Positions 1 through 12,100 of a stretch of DNA of 64,000 nucleotides are shown piece by piece. Every line of letters begins with the position of its first letter. Within the stretch, counting starts at the first letter, position 1. The stretch is from the NCBI GenBank assembly GCA_036768485.1, contig JAVLUZ010000144.1:270781-334780 (forward strand). The letters are read 5' to 3'. The translations under genes were made by a program, and so were the position numbers. The notes under the pieces are model-generated. The model ran no database searches. It was not told the origin of the DNA and saw only the letters and a program-made list of their open reading frames with translations. Origin of the DNA: Mermis nigrescens. Lineage: Eukaryota > Nematoda > Enoplea > Mermithida > Mermithidae.

Positions 1-145
1 GGCACAGGTCGACGTTTCGTCACTAATAATTTCATAGCATCGATTCTGACCTCGAAAATATTGTTCAAAAAGCATATTAAGGCGGCTATTGGACATGCAG
101 GAGCAAACATAACAACCAATGAAAATTGGACCATCATTTCCATAT
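1..145 (-). CDS. Anoctamin exon 9, cut by the window edge
   Basis: Acceptor TTGTCAG. It encodes MEMMVQFSLVVMFAPACPIA, LICFLNNIFEVRIDAMKL and KRRPV, matching the TM5 and NNIxExRxDA block. The exon is open at position 1. Confidence 0.88.
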
Positions 146-3100
146 CTGACAATAAAATTAATGTATAAATGCGTTTCGATCATGAGATGATATGAATTGT
201 AAATTTGTGAAACAAAACTATAAAGAAAAATATTAAATTATTTACAAACGTCAAACAAAAATAAAAATATTAACAAACATATTAAAAGAAACTTTTACTC
301 GCGAAAAAACCTGGCCAGAAACGTCCTGAATTATTGGAAATGTGTAAAAGAGTCTAAATAAAGTCAAAACGAAGGTACAATGCAACAGAAAACTTCAGTT
401 AACCCAAATTTGTTTGTGAATATCAGCTTAATTAATTAATTCTTTAACTTGAGACTGAAAAACTGATTTTTCTCCGTCGAAAATTCAGATTTTCGAAATT
501 CCGCTCAACGAAAACAAGTGTGTTACGTTAATTCGGAAATATGTTTTTCAAACCTTTTCCTTAATATCTATGATCATTTAGACTGATTGAACGATTCAAA
601 AATAATTAAAAATTAAATAAAAATAGAAAAAGAACAAATTTAAAACAATTTTAAATCAATGAAAAAATATTAAACGAAATTTCGTTATGAGTGTTATTAC
701 ATTCGCTATAAACGCCGTCGAGTATAACGTTGCTAAGTTTGTAATCTTTGAGCCATCGAGGTAAGCCCCGTTCAGTTTCGTGTAAAGCCGGATGAAAGTG
801 GCGTGCTTTGAGATTTTTGACGTAAGGAATGCAAATTTCGACAAAATTCCCGACGGTGAATCGAGCAATCAGTAGTATCTGAAAAAGTCGCATTTTACTT
901 TATTGTTTTTTCCCATTTTTAATTGCAGTGTTCTTTTTTGTTTTACGACATCAATCATCAAATTTTGGCGGAAAAATAAGGCAAGTTCGTCTATTTGATC
1001 GCAATTAGAAAGATCAAACATTTTGAAATACGACGACTTCGAATAGGAGGCAATTACCTCGTAAAAATTAAAAATGCCGCTAGAATAAGAAATAAAATAC
1101 CTACAAAATAGCTTTGAGATTGTTTCCCGATTTTTTGACCATCCCAATTCACGGACCCTGCCGAATTTCCGACCGTCTCTATTTTCTGACTGTCCCGAAT
1201 CACCAACCGTCCCGAACCCCCGACGATTGCACATAAATGGGGCAGATGGGGGCACTAAGCACATGTTAGTCAATTACTGATTATTGATTGTTTGTATTGA
1301 AAGTAGCTTAAGGCTGGTCTATCACGTCAACAAATGCAGATCAGTAAGTTTTTACGTGTCATAGTGGTCTTCTACGGTTTATCCGAAATTAATTGTCTAC
1401 AAGTTTGGGAAAATTTTGAAACAGGATCGGCTAGCTAGTTCAGACTTCATTATTACCCTGAATTCCTTATTCGTGTTCTGCGCGAAATATACTATAGATA
1501 GATTTTGTAATAGAATTATCAATAAACTTCGCATGCCAATTAACGAAGTATAGCTAGCTATAGAATAGCCTCATATATATCTATGTGCGATGAGGTGATT
1601 GCCGTGACAATCTTTCGTTATCAATCACACAATTTGATGAGAATGTGCTTAATTCGAAATTTTTTTAGAATTTTGATTTAGATGATGAGATCTTCGGAGT
1701 TAATCTATATGACATAATCTGTTTTCGCTCAAATGCCGGTGTTTTCAAATTTTAAATAAAATTTATGAAAAAGCTGACGTCATCCTTAAAACCATGATTA
1801 ACAGCGCCACCGCATAAACGGCGTCCTCCAATAATGGAGCGCCAAAAGAAGGCATAGAAAAAAATAAACGGCTGTTGTTTATTGGGATAAAAACGGCATG
1901 CGATTATAGCTGTTCCCTGATCTTTGATTTGATTTTGTGAAAATTAGTTCTGCGGACATTTGGCGGCAATAAGTCGATTTTTAGAGACCATTATTAATTG
2001 ATTCATTCTTTTGGAACTTTTATTTCTTTTAAACTATAGAAAGAAAAACCGTCAAAGGGGCAAAAATTGCATGCATCATTTTCGAGCCAAAAAGTCCCAT
2101 TAATAAATAATAAGTAGCTAATGTCAATGATTTCCGAAAAATCGTTCTTAGAACAATAGCTCACCAAACACAATAAGTAAGTAGGCAACGATTACAATAG
2201 AATTTACATAAATATGTTTAAATTGTATTATGTATTTCAACATCGCCTACTTGCTCACCAAACTGTTAACCTTCAGACGGTATAAGTCCGCAAAATGATA
2301 ATTTTATGTTCATCTTGCCTAACTTAGGCTCAAATGAATCAATGATTATAAAAATAGTTTTAATAAAAGCAAAATTACAGCGCCAAATCAGGACTTAATA
2401 AATTCGACGAGCTGTTTCCCGGATACGCTGAATGACCTTGCGATTTGCAAATGCTGTCCTTAAGATATTGTAGGATTGTAGGATCAAGTGCATAGATGCA
2501 AAAACTATGTTATTACAATTTTTGATCAATTACGGGCACGTTTGAAGAAAATTTTCAATTTTCACCTATTTTTTCATTCCGGGAAGTCTAGACTCTAGAT
2601 GCACAGAATAGCCGATCTGGGCCGATCAGGGGGTCCAAAATGGAGCTTTTTTGGATCCAAATGACCAAAAAACTGTTGTAAATGCTAAAATAGAGTTAAA
2701 AATACGCTAGTTCACAGTTTCTGCTCAATTTCGAGCACTTTTGAAGAAGAGTTTTTCAATTTTTACCCATTTCGGTCCCTCAATTTGCCTCATTTATGTC
2801 GAAAAATTTAAAATTTTCATACTTTGGGTGGTTTTCTGGACCCACTATGTGGATGTCTGGTCAAGTGCAATATCAGACGATCATTCTTACTGATTGATCG
2901 TCTGTCAAAAAACTCTCCGACCTGTTGGCCCATGCCTTTAATGCTTCAAATTGTAGCCGAAACAGCATTAAAATGGTTGCGATGGTGCTGCCATCTTTTT
3001 ATGCCATTGTAGTACCCTGCTCAAAAGCAAGGCATATATTAATGCGGAATTTCAATTGAAGTAAAAATTAATCGTTGAATTTTCAACAATGCTTCTACTG

Positions 3101-6100
3101 GTAGAATCAGATCACAGTTCGCGCAGAAAAAACCTGCAAGAAATTCGGCGTACATCAACGACTCCTTCAGCAAATTTATGTAAATTGAAAAAGGTTTATT
3201 TTTCAACTCTTACAAACTTTTGTTGCTTTCGCCTGGAAATATGTTGAGAAATATTGTTTCTATCGCCAATAAATGGTAGAAATGCTATTTAGCAGCTGGA
3301 AATTCTCGAAAATATACCCCGGTACTGTCTGACGAATTTTAGATGAGGACAGAACATTTTTGCATCATTTTTGATGACGAAAGCATTAATAATGTTCGGA
3401 TATATAATTTTATGCAATCTTAACTTAAAAAACGCCCACGATAGTGTAAAAAATGGTCTAAAAATCAAAATTTATAGCTAAATTGATCGATTTCTAAAAG
3501 CAATATGCAGTCCAAATGGACTAAGAATGCTTTAAAATGCGGGATTACCTCGCAGAGGCGTTTTATAAAGGCTCGGTCATTTTCGTCAGTAGAATAGCAA
3601 AAAAAGCGTGAATACTAAATTTTCTAGTCTAAATTTCTGACATTTTACCCCTGACCACTGCTGACCCTGAACTGGTGAATCTACGATATAATGCATGCAC
3701 ATGTTCTCGATACATTTTCTTTCTATGTCAATTCGCTTTTTCAAGAAGTTTTCTGGGAATCTAGGGTAAACGTGTCGCTAAGAGATTGTTAGCAAAACAA
3801 AAAAAAACATAATTATTTCTAAAAAATCTCAAACTGTATAATAAAATAAATAAAAAACAAAAATAGATCGAAATTAAATCAAATAAAATCTTGACCTAAC
3901 AACGCGTTCCTGCAATAGAAACTATTAGGCCACTTGCGAATCATTATTGTTAAACTTACTGTAATTAATTCGGTTATTTCCGTGATGCATCCGCCGTCGC
4001 ATAATTCCGATACGAAATTCAAATTAAGCGGCGTGCTGACTAAAGCTTGTTTCATCCAAGCGGCGTAGCCCAGAGGGATGAAATCGTTGACGAGTTCGAA
4101 AATGAAAATTTTCCACAGCAAACTAGTCAGAAAGCGCTTGTGCGTTTTGGGGCACTCAAATTTCGTCAAGGCCCGGGCCAGCGAAACGTATATTCTTTCG
4201 AAGATCAAAATAATCAATAAAATCAATCCGTGCGTGGTCCATCTTCAATAATAAATTAATCGATAAACAAAGATGCAAAAATAAATATATAAAATCGTGA
4301 TTGCGTAAAAAAAGCGTAAAGTATTTATGTGTGTGTATCTATGGGTTAAAAGGCAGGGGCTTAGTTCCAATATTAGTCCATCATCGAATCGCCGAATCCT
4401 CAAACCTTTTAAATCATCTATATTTTCAAAATTAATCAACCTTTTATTTTTTTAGTATGATTTTGCCAAAATTATTGTCTCGCCTTTCGGAATGATCCAA
4501 TATGAGGCCTCTTCTAAAATAAAAGTATGTAACGCCACACAGAAAACACCTCTTTGAGTGGACATGACCATAGATGTGGGAAAACTATGGGTTCGGTCGT
4601 TAAGGGGAATCAATTAGTGAGATTTTGGATAAAAATACCCTCAAAAACTGGTGTAATGCTAGCGTTAAAACTACGGTATTCCTTAGTTTTTGGACAATTT
4701 TTAACACTTTTAGGGAAAATTTTCGATTTTAACCTATTTTTGACCTTTATTTTGCCTCATTTTCCAAAAAATTTCACATTTTCCCATTCTGGGAGATCTA
4801 TTTACACTCCTAGGGTTTTCAAGTGAATGTCCGTGAGTAGTATAGCCTGCGACCCTGGCGTGTAACGGTATAATATAGCCCATGTTATAAGATAGGTGGA
4901 ACTAGGTTCGGGAACTTTTTTCCTGTGTTATAGTATAGGCGGCCGTGGTAGGCAGTTGGAAAATGGGGGTTGAAATGTGCGCCCTGGCTCTGAGAATGTG
5001 CGCCCTGAGGGGGTTCCCTGTGTTATAATATAGGCGGGGGTTTGGGTTGCGCCCTGAGTGCGCCCTGGGTATTTTGCCGAAAAATAGTTGTCCCTGGGGG
5101 ATGAGGTAGTTCCGGAACTTTCAAAAACTTATCCCTGGGGGAAGGGGGTAGATCGGGAATTTTCTAAAGTTCCTAGGGAAGCAGGGTAGTTCGGGAACTT
5201 TCAAAAAGTTGTCCATAGGGATGGGGGTAGTTCGGGAACTTTTGTCCTTGGGGGAAGGGAGTTCGGGAACTTTCAAAAAAAATTGTCTCAGGGGAGGGGC
5301 CACCAACAAGGCTTCATTAGCGCCTTCTCTTTTCAATTAGGATAAGAGGGGGCGAAGGAGGGTAGTATAAGGTAGGCCTATGATAGGAATAGGATAAGAA
5401 TGGGATGGTGAACCACTTTACACTTGACACTAGTTTACACTTTACACCACTTTACACTTTACACTACTTTACACAAGTTTACACTTTACACTACTTTACA
5501 CTTTACACCACTTTACACTTTGCACGACTTTACACCTCTTTACACTGTACGTTACATTTTTTTCTGCTTTTTAAGCATGAGCATAGAATGAGAGGATTTG
5601 CGCGGGTCACAAGCACCACCAAAGCGCTATTTTTGGAGGAAAAAACTTACTGCACTTGAGGCATTTTTGTAATCAGATCATAATGATGATTATTAGCAGC
5701 ATGTAAATCAAGCACCTTATCAGCCACAGGTCCTTGAGAAAACAAAATATTATTATAATATACTTTTATTTGGTAGTCGGGCACTAGAACTTTTTGCATT
5801 TTTGCAGAGTGTGACGTGCTACTATATACTGCTAAATTATGGCAAATTACCATAACTCATTTTCATATACATGGATCAACCCCATATGTGGAATGTAAGA
5901 GCACCAACAAGAAAATCATTTTTGTATTATATGTAACCTACATAGGTTTTATTTATAGTCTATTGGTGCCTAAAATGCAATTTTACGATAGTTTTGCCGA
6001 ATTCAAAAGGTACGGGCTGATTTTGATCCGTTTTGATATTTATTTCAATTGTGTTAAATGATTTCTTCAGCACGGGTATATAGTGTGGGCTAATATATGC

Positions 6101-9100
6101 ATGGTTTAAAATATCCATGTATTTTCCTTCAATGTTTACAACCTGCAAAAGTTGCGCAAAAACGTTTCCAACAATCTGAGGCTCAATTATATCGCTTTAA
6201 ACATAAAAATTGTGCATTCCGCCTAGCATGTCAGGAGAGTGATGGGCAGCTATGGTCACTTCTTGTGCAAGAGTATAATTTACATTTTTAAGCTGACTAT
6301 CTAAAAAGCCTAACATATACATCAAATGATTCGTTAGCTTTAAGCGTTTAATGTATGCAGTGTTAATTACTATATTACAAAATTTCTTATTTTCATGATA
6401 CTTGAAAGTCATGTACTCAGTATATTCAAATTTTTCATTTTGACTAACCATTTTCATTCCCTCACTGATTGTTTTAATAAGATCGTGTATATTTTGGTAT
6501 CTAGCTCTAGGAATAAGCATTTTTACTCGTACATTATTTTTAAAATCATAAAATTGTATCATATTCTGATCCTCAGCAACATTGTGCCATGTATTAGCAT
6601 AAATTATCTCAGCTAAACCAACTTCCCAATCGCCAGATAATATAATTTGCCTTGGCAGGCCAGTTACAAATGTAGCCGCAGTATTGGCTTCCTGTGAATT
6701 GCTCGGAAGCGTTAAATAGAATTGTTTAGTATCCATTTTTATAATTTAAGCTTATCAAAGTATTTATAAATTTTTCGCTCAGCATAGATAGAACAATATT
6801 TTTGAAGGGAATATCATTCCTCCTGTATAAGAGGAAGTAGATGCACATATGTCCACAACTAATGGAAAAAAGCCCTTGTGTTTGGACATTATTGTATGTA
6901 AATGAAAGCGCATTATCAGAAATATGATGCTTCAATTGCTCAGGTGGCTCTAAGCCATAGCTATCAAAATAGTCACAGCGTTTCTTGCTTACAAAATACA
7001 AAGCAACCCAGTGTGAACCAGGCTCATTGCTAGCATCCAAATTAACCACTATAGCTGCAGGATAGTTTTTTATAGGTGGTAAGCGGTCTAATGGAAAAAC
7101 GCCCAAAAACATATCCATTTTGATATTACGTTCAAGAATTTTAAATACTTCCATATTATTCATGTTTATGCGCTATAGTCATGAAATGTGTTTCGATTTT
7201 TATCAATCATTATTAAATTATCAAATTCAGCATATATAATGATTTCTATGCCAGAATCAGGCAAATTATCAGCAAACCTTACAGTTATGCTTATTGTTCC
7301 TTCATGTGCTAGATCCCAATGCCCCCCATCATCTGCATCAGGTGTCAAGTCGAATACAAAAAAGCAGTGACTTGTCTTAAACTCATCTCTGCTAATGAAA
7401 TTACCTTCACGGCCTATATCGAGTGCATCATACATTTGATTATAGTCTTGCAAGTACCTATCATGTTTGAATGCAATGCCAAGTGGGTAAGCAGGGTAGG
7501 TTATACCCCACACGTTACTTTCGCATCATATATGCTGAAAGGTTTGAAGTTGAAAGGCGATTTTGCTAGATTGCCTCGATAAGCACTGCCTTCAACACAA
7601 GCAAATACAATACGTCTAGGTAGCTGACCAGTGAACAATGTATAATTTGGCGTTTCCCTAGCAGGGTTTGATATATGCAAGTTAGTGATAGCTACACGCC
7701 TTATAGGATATTTGGCTGTGTATGAAAGCAATGTTTGCTCTAGAGCTAAATTTACTGTGTCCAAAACCTCAACTTTTCGAATAAAAAATTTCATTTGAGA
7801 GACTTTCAAATCTAAGTTAACATCTTCAAAACACTGCAAAGCAGATGCATTACTATTTCTGAGTAATTCTAAGCGAAAATCGGTAAAATTGACTAAATAC
7901 CTATCTTGCAAGAACATATCAATATGCAGTGGAGCCGCAACTTCTACAAAATTTTCATCTTTAAACATAGCAGCTCGCTTTTTGAATGATTCATTATCTT
8001 TTGTGTCAACATTAATGCCGCCATCATGAAAATATAATGCTGCCTGTAAGTGTGAATGCTTTGCATCAAATCCATAATTTAATTCAGTTTCAAAATAAGA
8101 TCTATATGCATATTTATCGGAGCTGTCAAAAACTAAACGGCCTCCTAGAAAACATTTTACTTGCTTGAAAAAAGTTTTACCAATAAGATTGATAGGCGCA
8201 TAGTCAGGTACTACTGATCCTGCAGCAACTGTTGGTTTTTTAATTCTTAGTAGCATATAAATGTAATTTTTGTTCAGCTGAATATAATGAGGATCGGGAG
8301 GTATTCTAAATTCATATGGTCCCTCATTAGTTATGGGATGCGTTGGTTGTATTTCATGCCAAAAGCCGCGCTTTACTACCACTTGGGTAGGAGGGACCGT
8401 GAAAAGGTCTAACTCAGTTTTAGTACTCGGAATAGATTTTACGTCTATGAGAGCCATGTTTTTTAGAAAACGCATCAAGTGCATTAGTATTTATAGACTT
8501 TGGGCGACTACCAAGACCCTCTCCTTGCTGATGTTCTAGGGCATGAGAGGCTTCATCAAAAAGTTGGGCAGCTTCTCGCTTTGAATGCTTTTTAGTAGAC
8601 TCTAAAAGAGGTTTTCCCTGGGCCAAATCGGATGCTATATTTGAACCTGCAACTAAAGCATGCTTTCCAACTTGCTCACCAATTGATTGCAAAACAGGGA
8701 TGGCCATTCTGAATAGGGAGCGGAAAAAGTTGCCAAGACCAACGCCCCGCTGGTATGGGATGCCTTTAAACCCATCCAATCCATAACCAGTTTGGGCAGC
8801 CTGCCCTGTATAATATTCCAGCCAAATGTTGTAATTGTCGGGAGTAAATTGAACATGCATTTTTGTGATTATTTCACAAAAATTTAAACACACAAGGTAT
8901 TTATAGACTTTCGTCCCAGTCAAAGTAATCACCTGCGGCAAAAATTTCCCTACCTTGTCTATTACCAATACTTGCTAGTGGGACATTTGTGCGGTTCAAC
9001 ACTTTCAGCAATTCCTTTGTACCAGGATGTCTGCTTATTTTCTTACGCTCACGTGCTAAATCATTAACTAAATCTGTAATGTTTGAGCCTTCAATTTTTT

Positions 9101-12100
9101 GCCCATCTATAACAAGCTCACCATCAGACTCTATTTCAATGAAAGGGTTTGTACGAATATAGTGGAGAAGCATTTTAGCCTTAGGAATTTGATTTTTTGG
9201 CATAGCAGTTAGTATTTCATCATGCTAAGTACATCACTTGTATGTTCAATTATATTGGCTTTGTACGGTTCCTGTTTCTGTTCATGCAATCGCTTAAATT
9301 TGCCAAGTATCTGATTATATTTTATAAGTTTTAAATCAGATGGTATATTTTTGCTGTTCAACACTTTCTGCATCTCATTATCCAAGGACTCTAGCACAAC
9401 ATCAATAGGCTTAGTCCGCTCGCTGATTTCAGTGGGTATAAGAATCATTTTTTCAGTATGTTTCATTTTCTACCTGTTATTGCATCAGCTAAAAGACTGC
9501 CTGCAATTGTAAGTATCGGAGTTAACAAAAGAGGAAGAAAACCACCGTCCTGTACTATAATATTTTTTCTTTCTTTTGTACTGATTTGTTTATCATTTGC
9601 CAGACGTCTTATTTGATTTTGATATCTCCGAAGTTTGTTTATATCTTTTTCGGAAAAAGGAATTTACCATTTAAAAAATTGCTTGCACAGTCACAAAGAC
9701 AAAGTATTTGATCTTCACTGGCAGTACTTATAATTGACTCCCTTTGAGGTTTTCTTGCTCGACTCAGGAGGTGTAAGCACACAATATTGCGTTTTTATCG
9801 TTCTTTACCCATTTTTATTGGTTACACCGTCATTATTAGTATTTATAGATTTTTTTACATAAACAGTCGGATGCTTGCTAAATATGTTTGTTTTAAGTCT
9901 TAATTCATCTCTAGCATTTTGGGTGAGATCTATCAAGAGATAGCCATGTGGCTGAGAGGTAGCATCAGAATAAGCTTCTAGGAAATATTTGGAATTTGTT
10001 GGATAAAGTTGGCGAGACAAAATTTGTGACTGTAATTGATTGGCAGGGTTTTTAAATAAGACTATATAATCAGAGTTTATGCGTGAAGTTCTGAGGCCTT
10101 CAAAGAACACATTTTGAACAATGTGAATGATGCTAATATTCCAATGATGACATCTCCTTGTGAAAAGCTGTACAATTTGAACATTACCCTTGCTCTCTTG
10201 CATTAGATCATCTAATATCAAAAGTTGCGGCATTGGACTAAACTTTTTTAAATAACTAAAATCGGGAAGCCCTTCTATAAATAAAACATCTTGCATTTCT
10301 CTATACAGCGGCTGATTTTCGGCAAAGCACCACCAAATCTTTTTAAGTTTTGTATCAATCAAGTGTGCTCTGTTTTCTAATAATTGCTTGACAAAAGTTG
10401 TCTTGCCAGACTTTGTTGGCCCAGAAACAAGGCAAGTAAAAGGGTGTTGAAAAATCATGGTTTATAAATATGTATTAAGAAACAGGTGGGTATATATAGA
10501 AAATGGTTACTATTCAGAACATAGTGCTTACTGCAGCACTTAAAGACACACTTGATCTAGATGAGATATATGCAAAATTACCAAATACTGCACAATATAA
10601 CCCTCAGAAATTTCCAGGTATCATAAATCGACCACCTCATGCTACATTATTGATATTTAAGTCAGGTAAAATAGTATGCGTAGGAGCTAAAAAAGTTAAA
10701 GATGGCGAAAATGCAATAAAACATTTTATAGAGCTAATAAATGCACAAGCCTGTTACCTAAAAATACAGCCTCAGCTGTTTGTAGGCTCTGCTGATTTAG
10801 GATTTCGTATAAATCTTTGCAAATTTTATGAGTTGGTTTAAAGAAAATGCATGTATGAAGTAGAACTCTTTCCTGGCTTAATATATAAATTCAGAAATGT
10901 AACGTTTTTACTCTTTACAAGCGGAAAAATGATTCTCACTGGTGCAAAAAGAGAACATGAATTGCATATAGCACATAAAATAGTTGAATCAATGCTTGAG
11001 CAATGCCAAATTGAATGAACTAAAGTTTCATTCATTGCGAAAATTTTTCAATTCCAGCAAGAAATTTTTCAAACTTTACAAGAAATTTTCTAATGTCTAC
11101 AAATTTGCTATCCTTAAGCATATAAAACTGATTCCAAACTCTGCAAGAAATTTTTCAAACTTTACAAAAATTTTCCAAAACTTTGCAAGGAATTTTCCAA
11201 ACTTTACAAAAAATTTGCGCTTTTTAGATGAAGAAATGTGATCATAATAAAGCTTTTTGCATAAAGATTAGCAGAATAAAATTCAGCCTTGGGGCTTAAA
11301 TACTGGCATAACTTGGACAGGGTGCACACGTCGCCTTTTTCTGAGCATTTCCTAATGAAACTTGAAAAGACTAAAATAGCGTGTCAGAAAAGTAGACATT
11401 TTGCAATTTGCTTGAAGAAACAATGACCAGCCTCCATTTTTCCTGTTTCAAAATCAGATTCAAAATTACCATTTATACGTTTATCAGATCAGGGACCCAA
11501 GAATCAAATTTGGGCGGGTAACCTCTCCATTGAACAAAATAATCAGTTTTGTTGCCGCGTTTTCGAGTTTTTAGAATTTTTTTGACAATGAATAAATCTT
11601 CAGTTGAAACGTCAATTTTTTGCAGTTCTGGTTCATAGAAAATACCTTCTAATTTTTCACCCATTTGGTCTTCTAAACTATACACTGGTGGTGTTCTAGC
11701 GTATCTCTCTTTAACGATATAAAATTCTTCAGTCCAATTAAGCCAGTATCCTTTTTCAAAAGTGCGCTTAACTTTACTTAGACGTATCTTATCGCCAACA
11801 TTGAACATAAATACTGCATCTTTTTTTGTAATGCGAAAGGCTTTATTTAAAATTTCTTGCTCGTTTTTTGGCGTAACGTTTGCTGATAATGTACCTATAG
11901 TTCTATGCATAGAATGATTATAATTATGCATGAGATTGTCTAAGACGTCAATGTGCCTGTACGTATTCTTTTTAGTAAAGTACCGCCACATTTTCTCTTT
12001 TAACGTGCGATTAAATCGTTCTACTACCGATGCTTTTATTTCGCTTTTAGTAACAAAAAAGTCGACAGATTCAGATTTTAAAAATTTCTGAAACTCTTTG

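Larger units (their letters stand above)
4836..5823 (+). repeat. Polinton left terminal inverted repeat
   Basis: About 988 bp, near-identical to the reverse complement of 13889-14955. From outside inward it has an AGTAGTATAGCC terminus, a GC-rich stretch with repeated CGCCCTG, an array of GTTCGGGAACTTTCAAAAA units (about 5083-5290), a TTTACACT array (5405-5560), and a fragment of the polymerase B coding region (about 5647-5823, minus strand). Confidence 0.93.

Noticed and set aside
869..1273. A 134-codon minus-strand frame
   Set aside because: It lies in intron 7, overlaps the acceptor of anoctamin exon 8, and has no recognisable motifs.
5405..5659. An 84-codon frame in both Polinton ends as a gene
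   Set aside because: It is the translation of the TTTACACT minisatellite.
7495..7520. Programmed ribosomal frameshift in the capsid gene
   Set aside because: No slippery heptamer or structure was evident, and several neighbouring genes also carry lesions.
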